DNA from: Microcaldota archaeon
Lineage (GTDB): Archaea > B1Sed10-29 > JACOVT01
Assembly (NCBI GenBank): GCA_016177165.1
Contig: JACOVT010000038.1
Location: forward strand, 1-26,805
Direction of reading: 5' to 3'
DNA length: 26,805 bases
The position numbers were made by a program, and so were the translations under genes. Under the pieces are notes generated by a model. It had not been told where the DNA came from. It saw only the letters and a list, made by a program, of their open reading frames with translations, and ran no database searches. Within the stretch, counting starts at the first letter, position 1. Every line of letters begins with the position of its first letter. Below are positions 16,041 to 23,266 of this stretch, one piece after another.

Positions 16041-16052
16041 GGTTTATAAACC
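16041..16052. promoter_or_regulatory. Palindromic TATA/operator at the TrmB gene
   Basis: GGTTTATAAACC is a perfect 12-bp palindrome with a TATA core in its centre, directly upstream of the TrmB start. It could be the promoter, an operator, or both. Confidence 0.55.
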
Positions 16053-16091
16053 TCGGTCTTTGGATCCACGTAGCTATTTAAGAACAGCAAC

Positions 16092-16101
16092 CTTTAAATA
16101 T
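16092..16101 (+). promoter_or_regulatory. TATA box of the NEW3-like surface protein
   Basis: CTTTAAATAT is centred about 40 bp before the ATG at 16137, giving a leader of about 13 nt that holds AGGGAT as a possible ribosome-binding site. Confidence 0.5.
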
Positions 16102-16136
16102 GTTATCACTTAGAAATAGTTACAATTAGGGATTTG

Positions 16137-17699
16137 ATGCTTAGGAAAACCCTTTTGATCTTGGTGCTGGCGGCAACTGCGCTTGCCAGCGTCAGCATCA
16201 CCTCGACAGAACAGTCCAAGACCGTGGCAAAACCCGACTTGGCGACGTTCTCGCTGCAGCTGAACGGCACCGGTTATTTCACTTTCGGCATTGACACCCC
16301 GCTCGACGTGTCCTTCTCACAAAAAACCATCAACCTGACCGGCACACCCCAGACGGTCCTCATGTTCGTTCTTACCAAGTTCGTTGACCCGGGCGTCTAC
16401 ATAATAACATTCAAGGCAACAGACGAGTCGTTTTCAACCACATCATACAAGTTCTTCCTAGAGGTCGAGGAAGGCACGCCCGACCTGATGATCTCGCCAG
16501 TCTACTCCCGCATTTCCGCGCTGCAGGGCGAACAGGCAAAACTCTCGTTCATCGTGCGCAACGAGGCAAACCAGGAAGTCAGGAACGTGATACTTCACGG
16601 CGACATATCTGACAAGTTCAACCCGGTCTACCCGGAAGTGTTTGACCTCGAGCCGCGCGAGTCAAAGACGGTCGACGTCCATGTCACCATCCCGCAGGAC
16701 TACCCTGCAGGCAAGTACAAGTTCACGGTGTCTGCCGCGCTCGGCAGCCTGGAACATGATGCAAGCACAGAACTGGTTGTAAAAAAGCGCGCCGAAGTCG
16801 CCGGCACGCTCACCGCAGAGCTGCTGCTTCCATGGGAACCGCTCAAGAGGAACGGCGAGACCGTCGGGTACACTCTCTTCCTCAGGGTAAAGAACCAAGG
16901 CTCCATGACCATGGATGGCGCCGAAGTGGTTTTCCAAGGCTTCCCGCCCGGGTGGGCCTTCAGCGGGGACACGCGTTTCTCAATCCGGCCGTTTGACGTG
17001 CGCGACCTAGCGCTTAACATCGAGCCAAACGGCGACTTCTCGGAGCACACTGGAGACATCGTGCTTGTAAAGGACTTGGAGACGATAACGCGCGCGCCAG
17101 TGACGCTCGCAGGCTTTAAGGTGGGAGTGTCAGCTTCGGGGCTGGCCACTCTCGGAGGCTTGGGAGGTTCGCTCACGGTCGGAGTGCTTTTCGTGGTGGT
17201 CATAGTTCTCGTGCTGCTTTTCGTGAGGCAGCGCAACAAGAAGACCGACCGCAAAGAGGACGACCACATCAAGCAATACTTGGAATCGCTTGTCTCAAAA
17301 GCCAAGGGCGAAATGCAAAAGGAAGCAAAGCCCGTCATGCCGGCCGCGCCGGTCCAAAAACCGGCCGCTGCAAACCAGTCCGGCAGCCGGCCTGAACAGA
17401 GGGCAAAGCAGCCTGAAGGCGACGTAGAGGAAGAGATCAGCGAAGTCACGGAAGAGCCGCAGCAAGAGTTCGAGGAATTCTCAGAAACCCTTGCAGAACC
17501 GGCTGCAGCAGAGCCAGAGTCCACCACTGTTACTGTTGAGACTGGCGAAGAATCACCAACAGAAGAGGAAGTCGAAGAGCTTTCAGAAGAGCCCGACGAG
17601 GACCAGCCGCTGGCGAGGCTAGTGAAAAAGGCATCCCAAGCCCCGCGCAGAAGGGTGGTCCGTCGAGTCGTGCGCAGGAAAGTCCGCGGTCGCAAGTAA
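16137..17699 (+). CDS. Surface protein with NEW3/CARDB-like domains, one C-terminal TM helix and a charged cytoplasmic tail
   Basis: The 520-aa protein has a signal peptide (MLRKTLLILVLAATALA). Beta-rich extracellular domains of the NEW3/CARDB type follow: residues about 115-218, with QGEQAKLSFIVRNEANQEVR and YPAGKYKFTV, and a second unit at about 225-330. One TM helix lies at about 347-367 (VGVLFVVVIVLVLLFV). The cytoplasmic part is long. It has a helix (KEDDHIKQYLESLVSKAKG), a Pro/Ala linker, a strongly acidic region rich in Glu (about 425-495), and a very basic end, RRRVVRRVVRRKVRGRK. I do not know its function. The tail suggests binding to another protein, to nucleic acid or to its own acidic part. 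Start chosen at ATG 16137, not the TTG just before it. Confidence 0.85.
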   Translation: MLRKTLLILVLAATALASVSITSTEQSKTVAKPDLATFSLQLNGTGYFTFGIDTPLDVSFSQKTINLTGTPQTVLMFVLTKFVDPGVYIITFKATDESFSTTSYKFFLEVEEGTPDLMISPVYSRISALQGEQAKLSFIVRNEANQEVRNVILHGDISDKFNPVYPEVFDLEPRESKTVDVHVTIPQDYPAGKYKFTVSAALGSLEHDASTELVVKKRAEVAGTLTAELLLPWEPLKRNGETVGYTLFLRVKNQGSMTMDGAEVVFQGFPPGWAFSGDTRFSIRPFDVRDLALNIEPNGDFSEHTGDIVLVKDLETITRAPVTLAGFKVGVSASGLATLGGLGGSLTVGVLFVVVIVLVLLFVRQRNKKTDRKEDDHIKQYLESLVSKAKGEMQKEAKPVMPAAPVQKPAAANQSGSRPEQRAKQPEGDVEEEISEVTEEPQQEFEEFSETLAEPAAAEPESTTVTVETGEESPTEEEVEELSEEPDEDQPLARLVKKASQAPRRRVVRRVVRRKVRGRK

Positions 17700-17762
17700 C
17701 TTTTTAACGGGCAGCAACCTAATACCCGGCGGTAAGCATAGTCCCGCGCCTTCCCCACCGGC

Positions 17763-17771
17763 CTTAAAAAC
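17763..17771 (+). promoter_or_regulatory. TATA box of the metallo-beta-lactamase gene
   Basis: CTTAAAAAC, 24-25 bp before the GTG at 17792; this spacing decides the start. Confidence 0.5.
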
Positions 17772-17791
17772 TCCCGTCTCCTTTTCACCGC

Positions 17792-18787
17792 GTGCTAGTA
17801 AGCAACGGTGGCGCAGTGCGGCTAGTGCTAAACAGCGGCGAAACACTCTTCCTAGACGCCACGTTCCGCTGCCGTTCCGGCATCGCGGGCGTCTCTCACG
17901 GCCATTCGGATCACTTGCGCAAGCACTCGACTCAAACGATAGCAACCAACCAAACAGCGCTGTTGTTTCCATCCTACTTTAACAACCCAGGGCTCGAGTA
18001 CGGCCAGCAACTAAAGATTGGCGATGCCCTCGTTTCCTTGCACGACGCGGGCCACGTGCTTGGGTCGGCCCAGTTCCGCATAGAAGAGGATGATAATGTC
18101 GTTGTATACACTGGCGACATGAAGGCCTCTCCCTCATTCCTTTTTGGGGGGGCTGAGCAGCCCGAGTGTGACACCCTCGTTATCGACTCGACCTTTGGAT
18201 CGCCCGAGTACAGTTTTCCGCCAGCATCGGACGTGGCGGAATCAATCAAGTCATGGGTTTCCACCCACTCTGACTCGAACGTGGTGTTCGGCGCCTACCC
18301 GCTCGGGAAAACTCAAGAGCTTGTTTCCATCCTAAATGGCATAGGCGTGCAGCCGATAATCTCGCGGCGCGCCTCCCACTTCTCGCACGTGTGCGACTGG
18401 TCAGGATTGAGGCAGGAGTTTCTTGAAAGCGGCACGCCCGAGGCAGAGCTTTCGCGCGCGCACGCATGCGTGGAAATAGTTTCCCCCTCACTGCTTCAGC
18501 GTTCCGCCGCCATCACCCGCAGCGAGAACGGCAAACGCACCCTTACAGCGCTAGCCACCGGCTGGGCCGGCTCTCCGCTAGCCAGTGGATGCGACAGGGC
18601 GTTCCCATTGTCGGGACATTCTGATTTTAGCGAGCTCTTGGAATACGCTGCCAGTTCGGGCGCAAAGCGCGTGCTAACAGTCCACGGGTTTGACCGCGAG
18701 CTGGCCGCCCATTTGCGAAAGCGCGGCATCAACGCACGCCCATTACACCTTGCCGGCGGAGCGCAGGCCAGAATAAGCGATTGGTAG
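17792..18787 (+). CDS. Metallo-beta-lactamase-fold nuclease, beta-CASP/exonuclease-like
   Basis: The 331-aa protein is a predicted metal-dependent nuclease of the mRNA 3'-end-processing/DNA-exonuclease branch of the metallo-beta-lactamase fold. Metal-binding motifs visible are SHGHSDHL (about residues 35-42), HDAGHVLGSAQ, YTGDMK, and the late motifs LSGHSDF and VLTVHGFD. DSTFGSPEY is typical of the CPSF/YSH1-like group. A full-size CASP domain is not obvious, so it resembles the shorter ligase-associated exonuclease type; RNA or DNA as substrate is not settled. The start is GTG at 17792, with TTAAAAAC 24-25 bp upstream, a leaderless pattern. The 92-nt gap before it shows only this promoter. 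Confidence 0.85.
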   Translation: MLVSNGGAVRLVLNSGETLFLDATFRCRSGIAGVSHGHSDHLRKHSTQTIATNQTALLFPSYFNNPGLEYGQQLKIGDALVSLHDAGHVLGSAQFRIEEDDNVVVYTGDMKASPSFLFGGAEQPECDTLVIDSTFGSPEYSFPPASDVAESIKSWVSTHSDSNVVFGAYPLGKTQELVSILNGIGVQPIISRRASHFSHVCDWSGLRQEFLESGTPEAELSRAHACVEIVSPSLLQRSAAITRSENGKRTLTALATGWAGSPLASGCDRAFPLSGHSDFSELLEYAASSGAKRVLTVHGFDRELAAHLRKRGINARPLHLAGGAQARISDW

Positions 18788-18790
18788 CGG

Positions 18791-19006
18791 CTACCTGAAG
18801 AACCTGAGGCTTCCGCCAGCCGCGCGCCTTTGTTTGTGCATGGTGGTGAGGCCAGTGGAAGGATGCCAGCCCGTGTGGCTAGGGTGGTGCCTCCGCAATC
18901 CGGTTGCCTGCCTTCTCAACCTTGCTGCCAGCACTCTGGCTCTTGCAAATTGTGCCGCCATCATGGCAGGATGCTTGGAACCTTTCGTTTTCTTGAAAAA
19001 TGTCAT
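18791..19006 (-). CDS. Possible small basic protein (71 aa)
   Basis: This is a weak candidate filling an otherwise empty 300-bp gap. It has a leaderless-looking promoter: minus-strand ATATAAAA (19030-19037) is 27-28 bp before the ATG at 19006. The product is very rich in Arg, Lys and His with almost no acidic residues (MTFFKKTKGSKHPAMMAAQF, then RLRRQATGLRRHH, ending RFFR). Overlapping plus-strand frames lack promoter support. It could be a small nucleic-acid-binding protein, or the region may be non-coding. I do not recognise any family. Confidence 0.4.
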   Translation of the reverse strand: MTFFKKTKGSKHPAMMAAQFARARVLAARLRRQATGLRRHHPSHTGWHPSTGLTTMHKQRRAAGGSLRFFR

Positions 19007-19087
19007 TGGTTATTTACGCTCGGCCAAGTTTTTATATGGTGGGGATGCCCAGGAAAGCGTTTTAAATGAACCAGTCGTTGTCAGAGC

Positions 19088-19531
19088 ATGGTCCAAACCA
19101 TCCGGCGCGTTCGCGTGACCGGCGTGCCGCGCCTCGTGGTGCTGCGCGCGGTCGAGTCAATCGGCCTCGCGCTCATAGCAGACGCCAAGCAGAGGTTCGG
19201 TTCATCCGGCTTCAAGAGCGACCTGCGCGTAGACGAGAAAAGAGGATACGTGGAGTCGTTCATCAAGTTCTGGCCGTACAAGTACGACTTCATATGGCGG
19301 GTCGAAGGAGAGAAGCAGCTCAACGTTACTCTAGACTGCCGCACTGGCGGTAGCTGGTATGAATTCGCGTTCGACATAGCCCAGAAGGCGAGGACGCTCA
19401 CCGAGTCCCAATGGAGCGCGCTGCTCAACTTCTGCATGGGCTACCTGACCGCCGGAGCCGTTGCAAAAGGGGGCGTGAAGCAAGCGCGCAAGCACATCAC
19501 CCGGGCAAAAGGCGGAATCATTCACAGCTAG
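19088..19531 (+). CDS. Hypothetical protein (147 aa)
   Basis: I do not recognise this family. The N-terminal part is basic with an alpha-helical stretch (VPRLVVLRAVESIGLALIAD). The centre is beta-rich with aromatic strands (FIKFWPYKYDFIWRVEG, then LNVTLDCRTGGSWYEFAF). The C-terminal part is helical and basic (ARTLTESQWSALLNF to ITRAKGGIIHS). There are no signal peptide or TM helices, so it is probably cytoplasmic. TTTTAAAT (19060-19067) lies 24-25 bp before the ATG, supporting a leaderless start. The next gene, a zinc-ribbon protein, begins 38 nt downstream with its own TATA box. Confidence 0.7.
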   Translation: MVQTIRRVRVTGVPRLVVLRAVESIGLALIADAKQRFGSSGFKSDLRVDEKRGYVESFIKFWPYKYDFIWRVEGEKQLNVTLDCRTGGSWYEFAFDIAQKARTLTESQWSALLNFCMGYLTAGAVAKGGVKQARKHITRAKGGIIHS

Positions 19532-19551
19532 CAGCTTAAATACGGGCTGCT
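19530..19551. promoter_or_regulatory. Inverted repeat around the TATA box of the zinc-ribbon gene
   Basis: AGCAGC (19530-19535) and GCTGCT (19546-19551) flank TTAAATAC, the probable TATA box, about 30 bp before the ATG at 19570. It overlaps the end of the upstream gene. It may be an operator or a stem that ends the upstream transcript. Confidence 0.45.
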
Positions 19552-19569
19552 CTTACTACAAGTGATACA

Positions 19570-19791
19570 ATGAGAGGACGTTCCCAACCCCAAAGGTGCT
19601 ACTACTGTGGCGGGCTATACCCGATAGACACAATGTCACGCTCGTTCAAGCGTCGCTTCTCCTACTTTGACGATCGCGCTGGAATAAGCTACGCAGGCCC
19701 TTCCGAGACGATATACGTCTGCCCCAAGTGCGGCCGCCGCCGCCACGTCCGCGACATGCGCCCCCACCGTGGAAGACCAAAGAAACGCTAA
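19570..19791 (+). CDS. Small zinc-ribbon protein, weakly S26e-like
   Basis: The 73-aa basic protein has two CxxC knuckles, CYYCGG (about residues 10-15) and CPKCGR (about 51-56), which should bind one zinc ion. The overall plan is knuckle, P-x-D, basic stretch, aromatic strand, second knuckle, basic tail. This recalls ribosomal protein S26e, but I see no stretch that proves it. A ribosome or RNA-binding role is inferred from charge and the zinc ribbon. GTGAT 3 nt before the ATG serves as RBS. It could equally be an unrelated zinc ribbon. Confidence 0.75.
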   Translation: MRGRSQPQRCYYCGGLYPIDTMSRSFKRRFSYFDDRAGISYAGPSETIYVCPKCGRRRHVRDMRPHRGRPKKR

Positions 19792-19857
19792 GTCGCTGTG
19801 TAGCTGTTGAGCGGCTTTACCCCTCCCCTTGTCCTGCGGGATGGTGCCGTCATTCGG

Positions 19858-20940
19858 TCACTTCACGTAAACCGTGAGCGACAGGACAATCTCGAAGACG
19901 ATGAGCAGCACTATTAGGAACTCGAGCCAGACGTTGCGCTGGGCGTCCACGCGCGCCAAGGCGAGCGAGTAGAAGTCCTCGACCTCGTCCAACTTGCGCT
20001 CGACGTCGGCGTGCCATTCCTTCAGGCGCAGCTTGTCCGACGCTAGCGCGTAGAGTTTTCCAATATACCAGTCGCCGATAAAGGAAGACATGTTGTAAAT
20101 GTCGCTCACCACGTCCGTCACCTCGAGGCGCAGCTCGGCAATGTCGCGCGCGGTCTCGCTGATCCGTGCCGGTTTCAGCAGCAGGCCAGCCCGCGGGGAT
20201 ATTATCTCGCGCACTTGCGAGTAAGTCCGGTCGCTCTCCTTGATCAGCAGGTCGTTGTACGTCCGCAACTCTAAGAGTTGGGCGTTCGCCAACTCCAAGA
20301 TAGTTAACACGTCCCTCTCGTCATGCGGTTCTATCACCACTGCGCCCGTAAAACCGATGACTGCCAAGTCGTCATGGTAGTAGCTTATAGCCGACTCGCT
20401 CACGCGCTTTACTTCCTCATCGCTCAGCAGCGAGACGTCCCCCTCCTCGCGCAAGAGCGCAGCTATCACGCGCTCGTTCTCCTTGAGGACCTGGCCAGCA
20501 TCGATGCCCTCGTTCTTGATCACGATCACCTTGTAGTCTTCCGGCTCGACGTGGTGGTCGTAAGTGCTCTCCAAAGCTTCTTTCAAGTCGGACAGTATTC
20601 TGGATGATATCTCCACGGCTTTCTTTTCCAGCCCGATGGGCTTGTCTTTCAGCAGAGAACGCAACTCACCGTCAAAGCTTCTCCTGAACAGCACGCTCAC
20701 GACGCCCACGGCGAACACCCTTGCGGTTACCTCATACTGGGTTCCTTCAATCGTCTGTTTGCCGATGGGTATCTCGAGAGGCGCTGGCGTCACGCGGATG
20801 TATTCCGGCGTCAGCTTTGAGTAGACCAGCTGCTGTTCCCTTGGTTTCTTGTTCAACACCCGTTCAACGCGCTCTAGGGCGAACTCGCCGCCAGCATCAA
20901 AAAGGTAGTAATTGTTCACGTAGCCGGACAACACCTTCAT
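19858..20940 (-). CDS. DUF155/RMD1-like membrane-anchored protein
   Basis: The 360-aa protein resembles the DUF155 (RMD1/Sif2) family. Near the middle is YHDDLAVIGFTGAVVIEPHD followed by LTILELANAQLLELRTYNDL, a helix pattern typical of that family. A helical, partly coiled region (about 230-330) follows, and one C-terminal TM helix (about 335-356, LEFLIVLLIVFEIVLSLTVY) tethers it to the membrane. The molecular function of the family in prokaryotes is not known to me. Its ATG overlaps the stop of the Na+/H+ antiporter gene in ATGA, so the two are translationally coupled. That suggests a role linked to the antiporter or to membrane ion balance. Confidence 0.78.
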   Translation of the reverse strand: MKVLSGYVNNYYLFDAGGEFALERVERVLNKKPREQQLVYSKLTPEYIRVTPAPLEIPIGKQTIEGTQYEVTARVFAVGVVSVLFRRSFDGELRSLLKDKPIGLEKKAVEISSRILSDLKEALESTYDHHVEPEDYKVIVIKNEGIDAGQVLKENERVIAALLREEGDVSLLSDEEVKRVSESAISYYHDDLAVIGFTGAVVIEPHDERDVLTILELANAQLLELRTYNDLLIKESDRTYSQVREIISPRAGLLLKPARISETARDIAELRLEVTDVVSDIYNMSSFIGDWYIGKLYALASDKLRLKEWHADVERKLDEVEDFYSLALARVDAQRNVWLEFLIVLLIVFEIVLSLTVYVK

Positions 20941-22145
20941 GCGCCCACTGCCTGTTTTCTCTTGCTCTTCCTTTCAATGGCCAACATCCCGATGGTGTAT
21001 ATTATCACCGTGACCACTATGACGGTGAAAACTATGTCGGCGAACGCCTCGGTGCCCGCGACCCCCCTCGAAGCGGGCAGGTATGCCAATACAGCTGCCG
21101 TCAATCCGCGGGGCAGCATGATGGTCATTATGCTCCGGTCAAAAGGCGTCAGGTCGCGGTTCCGGTGGGTCGAGACACGCACCGCTACCGCGCGCGCAGC
21201 AAGCAGCGCCAATGCTATCGCGCCCCCGATTGCAAGCGCGCGGTAGTCCTTTATCGACACGATGATGCCGATGTACACGAAAAAGAAGGTGCGCGTGATG
21301 AATGATATGAATGAGTGGAAGTGGCGCGTGGTCTGATCCAGCGCAAACGGCTTTTGGATCTTGAACGTCCGCAGCACCTGCCGCGCATTGCCCAGCACCA
21401 CCCCGAACAGGAGCGCTGCAAGCGCGCCATTGCCCTGCATTAGTTCCACCCCGGAATAGAGCAGGAAAAGCAGCGACAAGGTGACCACGTACGAGAACTC
21501 TATCCTTGCCAGGCGGTGGTAGAGCGGCAGCCACGCTAGCCCTACGAGTATTCCGATGATCGCCCCTATGGAGAACTGGCCGACGAGCGTGCGCGCCGCG
21601 GTCAGCAGGTCTGCCGAACCGGCGAGCGCAAGCTGGCTTATTACTATGAACATGATTATGACAAGCACGTCGTTGATCGCCGTCTCAAGAGAGATCAGCG
21701 CTTTGGCAGCCTTGCTGGTGCCGGCAATGCGCGAGATACCTGACATGACTATGGCCGAGTTGGTGCCGCCGACAACAACTCCCATCAACAGCGAGTTTAT
21801 CACCGAGTATCCTGCAATGAACATAACCGAGGCGGCAGCAACCGCCGACAGGAAAAACGCGGCGAGAGTCAAAGCAACGCTGCTCTTTGCCTCGCTGAAC
21901 ATGCTGTACATGTCCATCCCGAGGCCGCCTTCGAACACGATGATGGCTATTGCAACAGCCGCGAAAAGCTCGACTATCCCGATGAACTGCTGCGGGTTGG
22001 CCACCCCGAACACGGGACCAAGCAGGAGTCCGAGGGCAAGCAGCCAGAGCACGCTCGGAACGTTAGTCTTGCGAAACACGAGTTCTCCTAAGAACCCGAG
22101 CAATAGTATCATCCCTACAGAAGCGAGTGCAACCTCTACCCCCAT
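20937..22145 (-). CDS. Na+/H+ antiporter, CPA family
   Basis: The 402-aa integral membrane protein has about 12-13 hydrophobic helices. It has the cation/proton antiporter plan: an early helix with IVFEGGLGMD, then GVVVGGTNSAIVMSGI and the ion-site helix with ETAINDVLVIIMF. The Asn-Asp pair is the form usual in electroneutral CPA1 (NhaP-like) exchangers. A late LPRGLTAAVLAYLP is also typical. It most likely exchanges Na+ for H+, though K+ cannot be excluded. The ATG at 22145 has a TATA box (22169-22176) 27-28 bp upstream. Its 3' end overlaps the DUF155-like gene by 4 nt. Confidence 0.88.
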   Translation of the reverse strand: MGVEVALASVGMILLLGFLGELVFRKTNVPSVLWLLALGLLLGPVFGVANPQQFIGIVELFAAVAIAIIVFEGGLGMDMYSMFSEAKSSVALTLAAFFLSAVAAASVMFIAGYSVINSLLMGVVVGGTNSAIVMSGISRIAGTSKAAKALISLETAINDVLVIIMFIVISQLALAGSADLLTAARTLVGQFSIGAIIGILVGLAWLPLYHRLARIEFSYVVTLSLLFLLYSGVELMQGNGALAALLFGVVLGNARQVLRTFKIQKPFALDQTTRHFHSFISFITRTFFFVYIGIIVSIKDYRALAIGGAIALALLAARAVAVRVSTHRNRDLTPFDRSIMTIMLPRGLTAAVLAYLPASRGVAGTEAFADIVFTVIVVTVIIYTIGMLAIERKSKRKQAVGA

Positions 22146-22165
22146 GAATAGGTTTAGCCAGTGAA

Positions 22166-22184
22166 GGCTTAAATATTACAAGCC
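22166..22184. promoter_or_regulatory. Bidirectional TATA box inside an inverted repeat
   Basis: GGCTT and AAGCC flank TTAAATAT (22169-22176). The box is 27-28 bp from the antiporter ATG on one side and 25-26 bp from the ATG at 22198 on the other, so one element can serve both leaderless genes. Confidence 0.6.
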
Positions 22185-22197
22185 CCTACTAATCCAG

Positions 22198-22512
22198 ATG
22201 GTTTTCTGCGGTTTGTGCAAACAGAACCGCGAGTCCAAATGCCGTTGGACAATAAAGGAACACGCAGTAGACAATTCCCTACTAAAGGACTTGCGAGTTT
22301 GCCATGGGTGCGCCACCTCGCTGGTGCGCAAAATGCTGATAGAGATCAACCCGCAAGAGGCAGCCAACGACACTATCGTGCTTTCCCGCACCGGCCTCAT
22401 CGACAGCGTGATGCTCAACAAGGACGACGAGCTCGAGGTCGCCATATCGATGGACGTGGCCAAAGCTAGGAAGATAGTCGAGGAAATACTCGCGGCTGCC
22501 GAGAAAAAATAA
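22198..22512 (+). CDS. Small zinc-finger-like hypothetical protein (104 aa)
   Basis: I do not recognise this family. The N-terminal part has CGLC (residues 4-7), a Cys at 15 and CHGC (35-38), which could bind zinc. The rest is helical and acidic (MLIEINPQEAAND, then DVAKARKIVEEILAAAEKK), with a middle part (LSRTGLIDSVMLNKDDELEV) likely to be beta. It has no TM helix. The ATG at 22198 has the shared TATA box 25-26 bp upstream. It ends before the tandem-repeat region. Confidence 0.75.
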   Translation: MVFCGLCKQNRESKCRWTIKEHAVDNSLLKDLRVCHGCATSLVRKMLIEINPQEAANDTIVLSRTGLIDSVMLNKDDELEVAISMDVAKARKIVEEILAAAEKK

Positions 22513-22561
22513 CAAGCCGGAAAAACAGGAGTAGAACCGCCAGAAGTGACTGTCGCAGGTG

Positions 22562-22656
22562 ACAGGAATGCCCGCTCGCAAAGCAGTTAACAGGAATGCC
22601 CGCTCGCAAACAGCACGGCCATCGATTAACCAGCACGGCCATCGATTAACCAGCAC
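22562..22656. repeat. Two adjacent short tandem repeats (periods 28 and 20)
   Basis: Unit 1 begins ACAGGAATGCCCGCTCGCAA and repeats with a period of 28 (22562-22589, then 22590-22610). Unit 2, CAGCACGGCCATCGATTAAC, is repeated at 22611-22630 and 22631-22650, with a third copy started (CAGCAC). The stretch 22513-22688 has no gene that I can support. Confidence 0.9.
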
Positions 22657-22688
22657 TCTATTACCCAGCAAGCGGCTTGCCATGGTCG

Positions 22689-22934
22689 CTACTTTTTACG
22701 TTTTGCCTTGATCTCCTCGTGCCCGTCCAAGAACGGCATGAGCTCCCTAATGAACTGCTCCTTGACCAGCCTGGGCGGCGGGAAAGGCGCCCAGTACAGG
22801 CGTGACACTCGTCCCCTGCGCAGGGCACCGATGCACTTGCAGTACGGCCGCATGCGTTCCTTTACCACCATTGCAGGGTAAACCGACCAGCCAAGGTCTG
22901 ACAAGCCGTCGACGTCAGCCATGCCACCACTCAC
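22689..22934 (-). CDS. Hypothetical protein (81 aa)
   Basis: I do not recognise this family. The short protein has CKC in the middle (MRPYCKCIGALRRGRVSRLY), then an aromatic/Pro-rich stretch (WAPFPPPRLVKEQFIREL) and a basic tail (AKRKK). GTG at 22934 would overlap the stop of the upstream gene in GTGA, which suggests coupling; ATG at 22922 is the alternative. The pair with the coiled-coil membrane protein upstream looks like an operon. Confidence 0.6.
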   Translation of the reverse strand: MSGGMADVDGLSDLGWSVYPAMVVKERMRPYCKCIGALRRGRVSRLYWAPFPPPRLVKEQFIRELMPFLDGHEEIKAKRKK

Positions 22935-23200
22935 TTGATGAAAAACCGTATCATTGCGCCTATGATGAACGCAAAAATCGCCAAGTTGGTGACGAGTATC
23001 ATGTAGAGCATGCGCCTGTTCTCGCGCGCATGGCGCGCGACTTCCCGCTTGTGCTGCTCGTAGTCGTGCAAAAGCACCTCGAGCTTGCGTATCTCCTCAA
23101 GCAGCTCATGCGAGGACACGGCGCCGGCAGCCGGCCTGAACTGCCGCTGCGGCTCTGCAGGTTGTACCAGTTCTTTCAATGGTTTCTTTTGGAATGACAT
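22931..23200 (-). CDS. Small tail-anchored coiled-coil protein (89 aa)
   Basis: Residues about 1-28 are polar and Pro/Gln-rich. Residues 29-62 form a charged helix suited to a coiled coil (SHELLEEIRKLEVLLHDYEQ and on). Residues about 65-86 form a C-terminal TM helix (MLYMILVTNLAIFAFIIGAM). So it is a tail-anchored membrane protein facing the cytoplasm. No enzyme motif is seen. The ATG at 23200 lies about 41 bp from the TATA box at 23237-23245, leaving a short leader. It is divergent from the basic 145-aa gene. Confidence 0.7.
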   Translation of the reverse strand: MSFQKKPLKELVQPAEPQRQFRPAAGAVSSHELLEEIRKLEVLLHDYEQHKREVARHARENRRMLYMILVTNLAIFAFIIGAMIRFFIK

Positions 23201-23236
23201 GAGAACACTCGTTGCTGCTGTTGGGACTCATTGTCG

Positions 23237-23245
23237 TTTATTAAA
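23237..23245. promoter_or_regulatory. Shared TATA box of divergent genes at 23200 and 23267
   Basis: TTTATTAAA is 26 bp before the ATG at 23267 (leaderless) and about 41 bp before the ATG at 23200. Confidence 0.5.
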
Positions 23246-23266
23246 CATTACTGTGAAAATAACATC

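Noticed and set aside
16700..17788. Open minus-strand frame of 362 codons
   Set aside because: It lies wholly opposite the NEW3-like protein, is rich in Ser/Thr as a shadow of the Glu/Pro codons, and has no family features.
19570..19791. Firm call as ribosomal protein S26e
   Set aside because: The zinc-knuckle layout is similar but no diagnostic stretch is seen, so only a weak likeness is stated.
22562..22656. CRISPR array
   Set aside because: The repeats are directly tandem without spacers, have different periods, and no cas gene is near.
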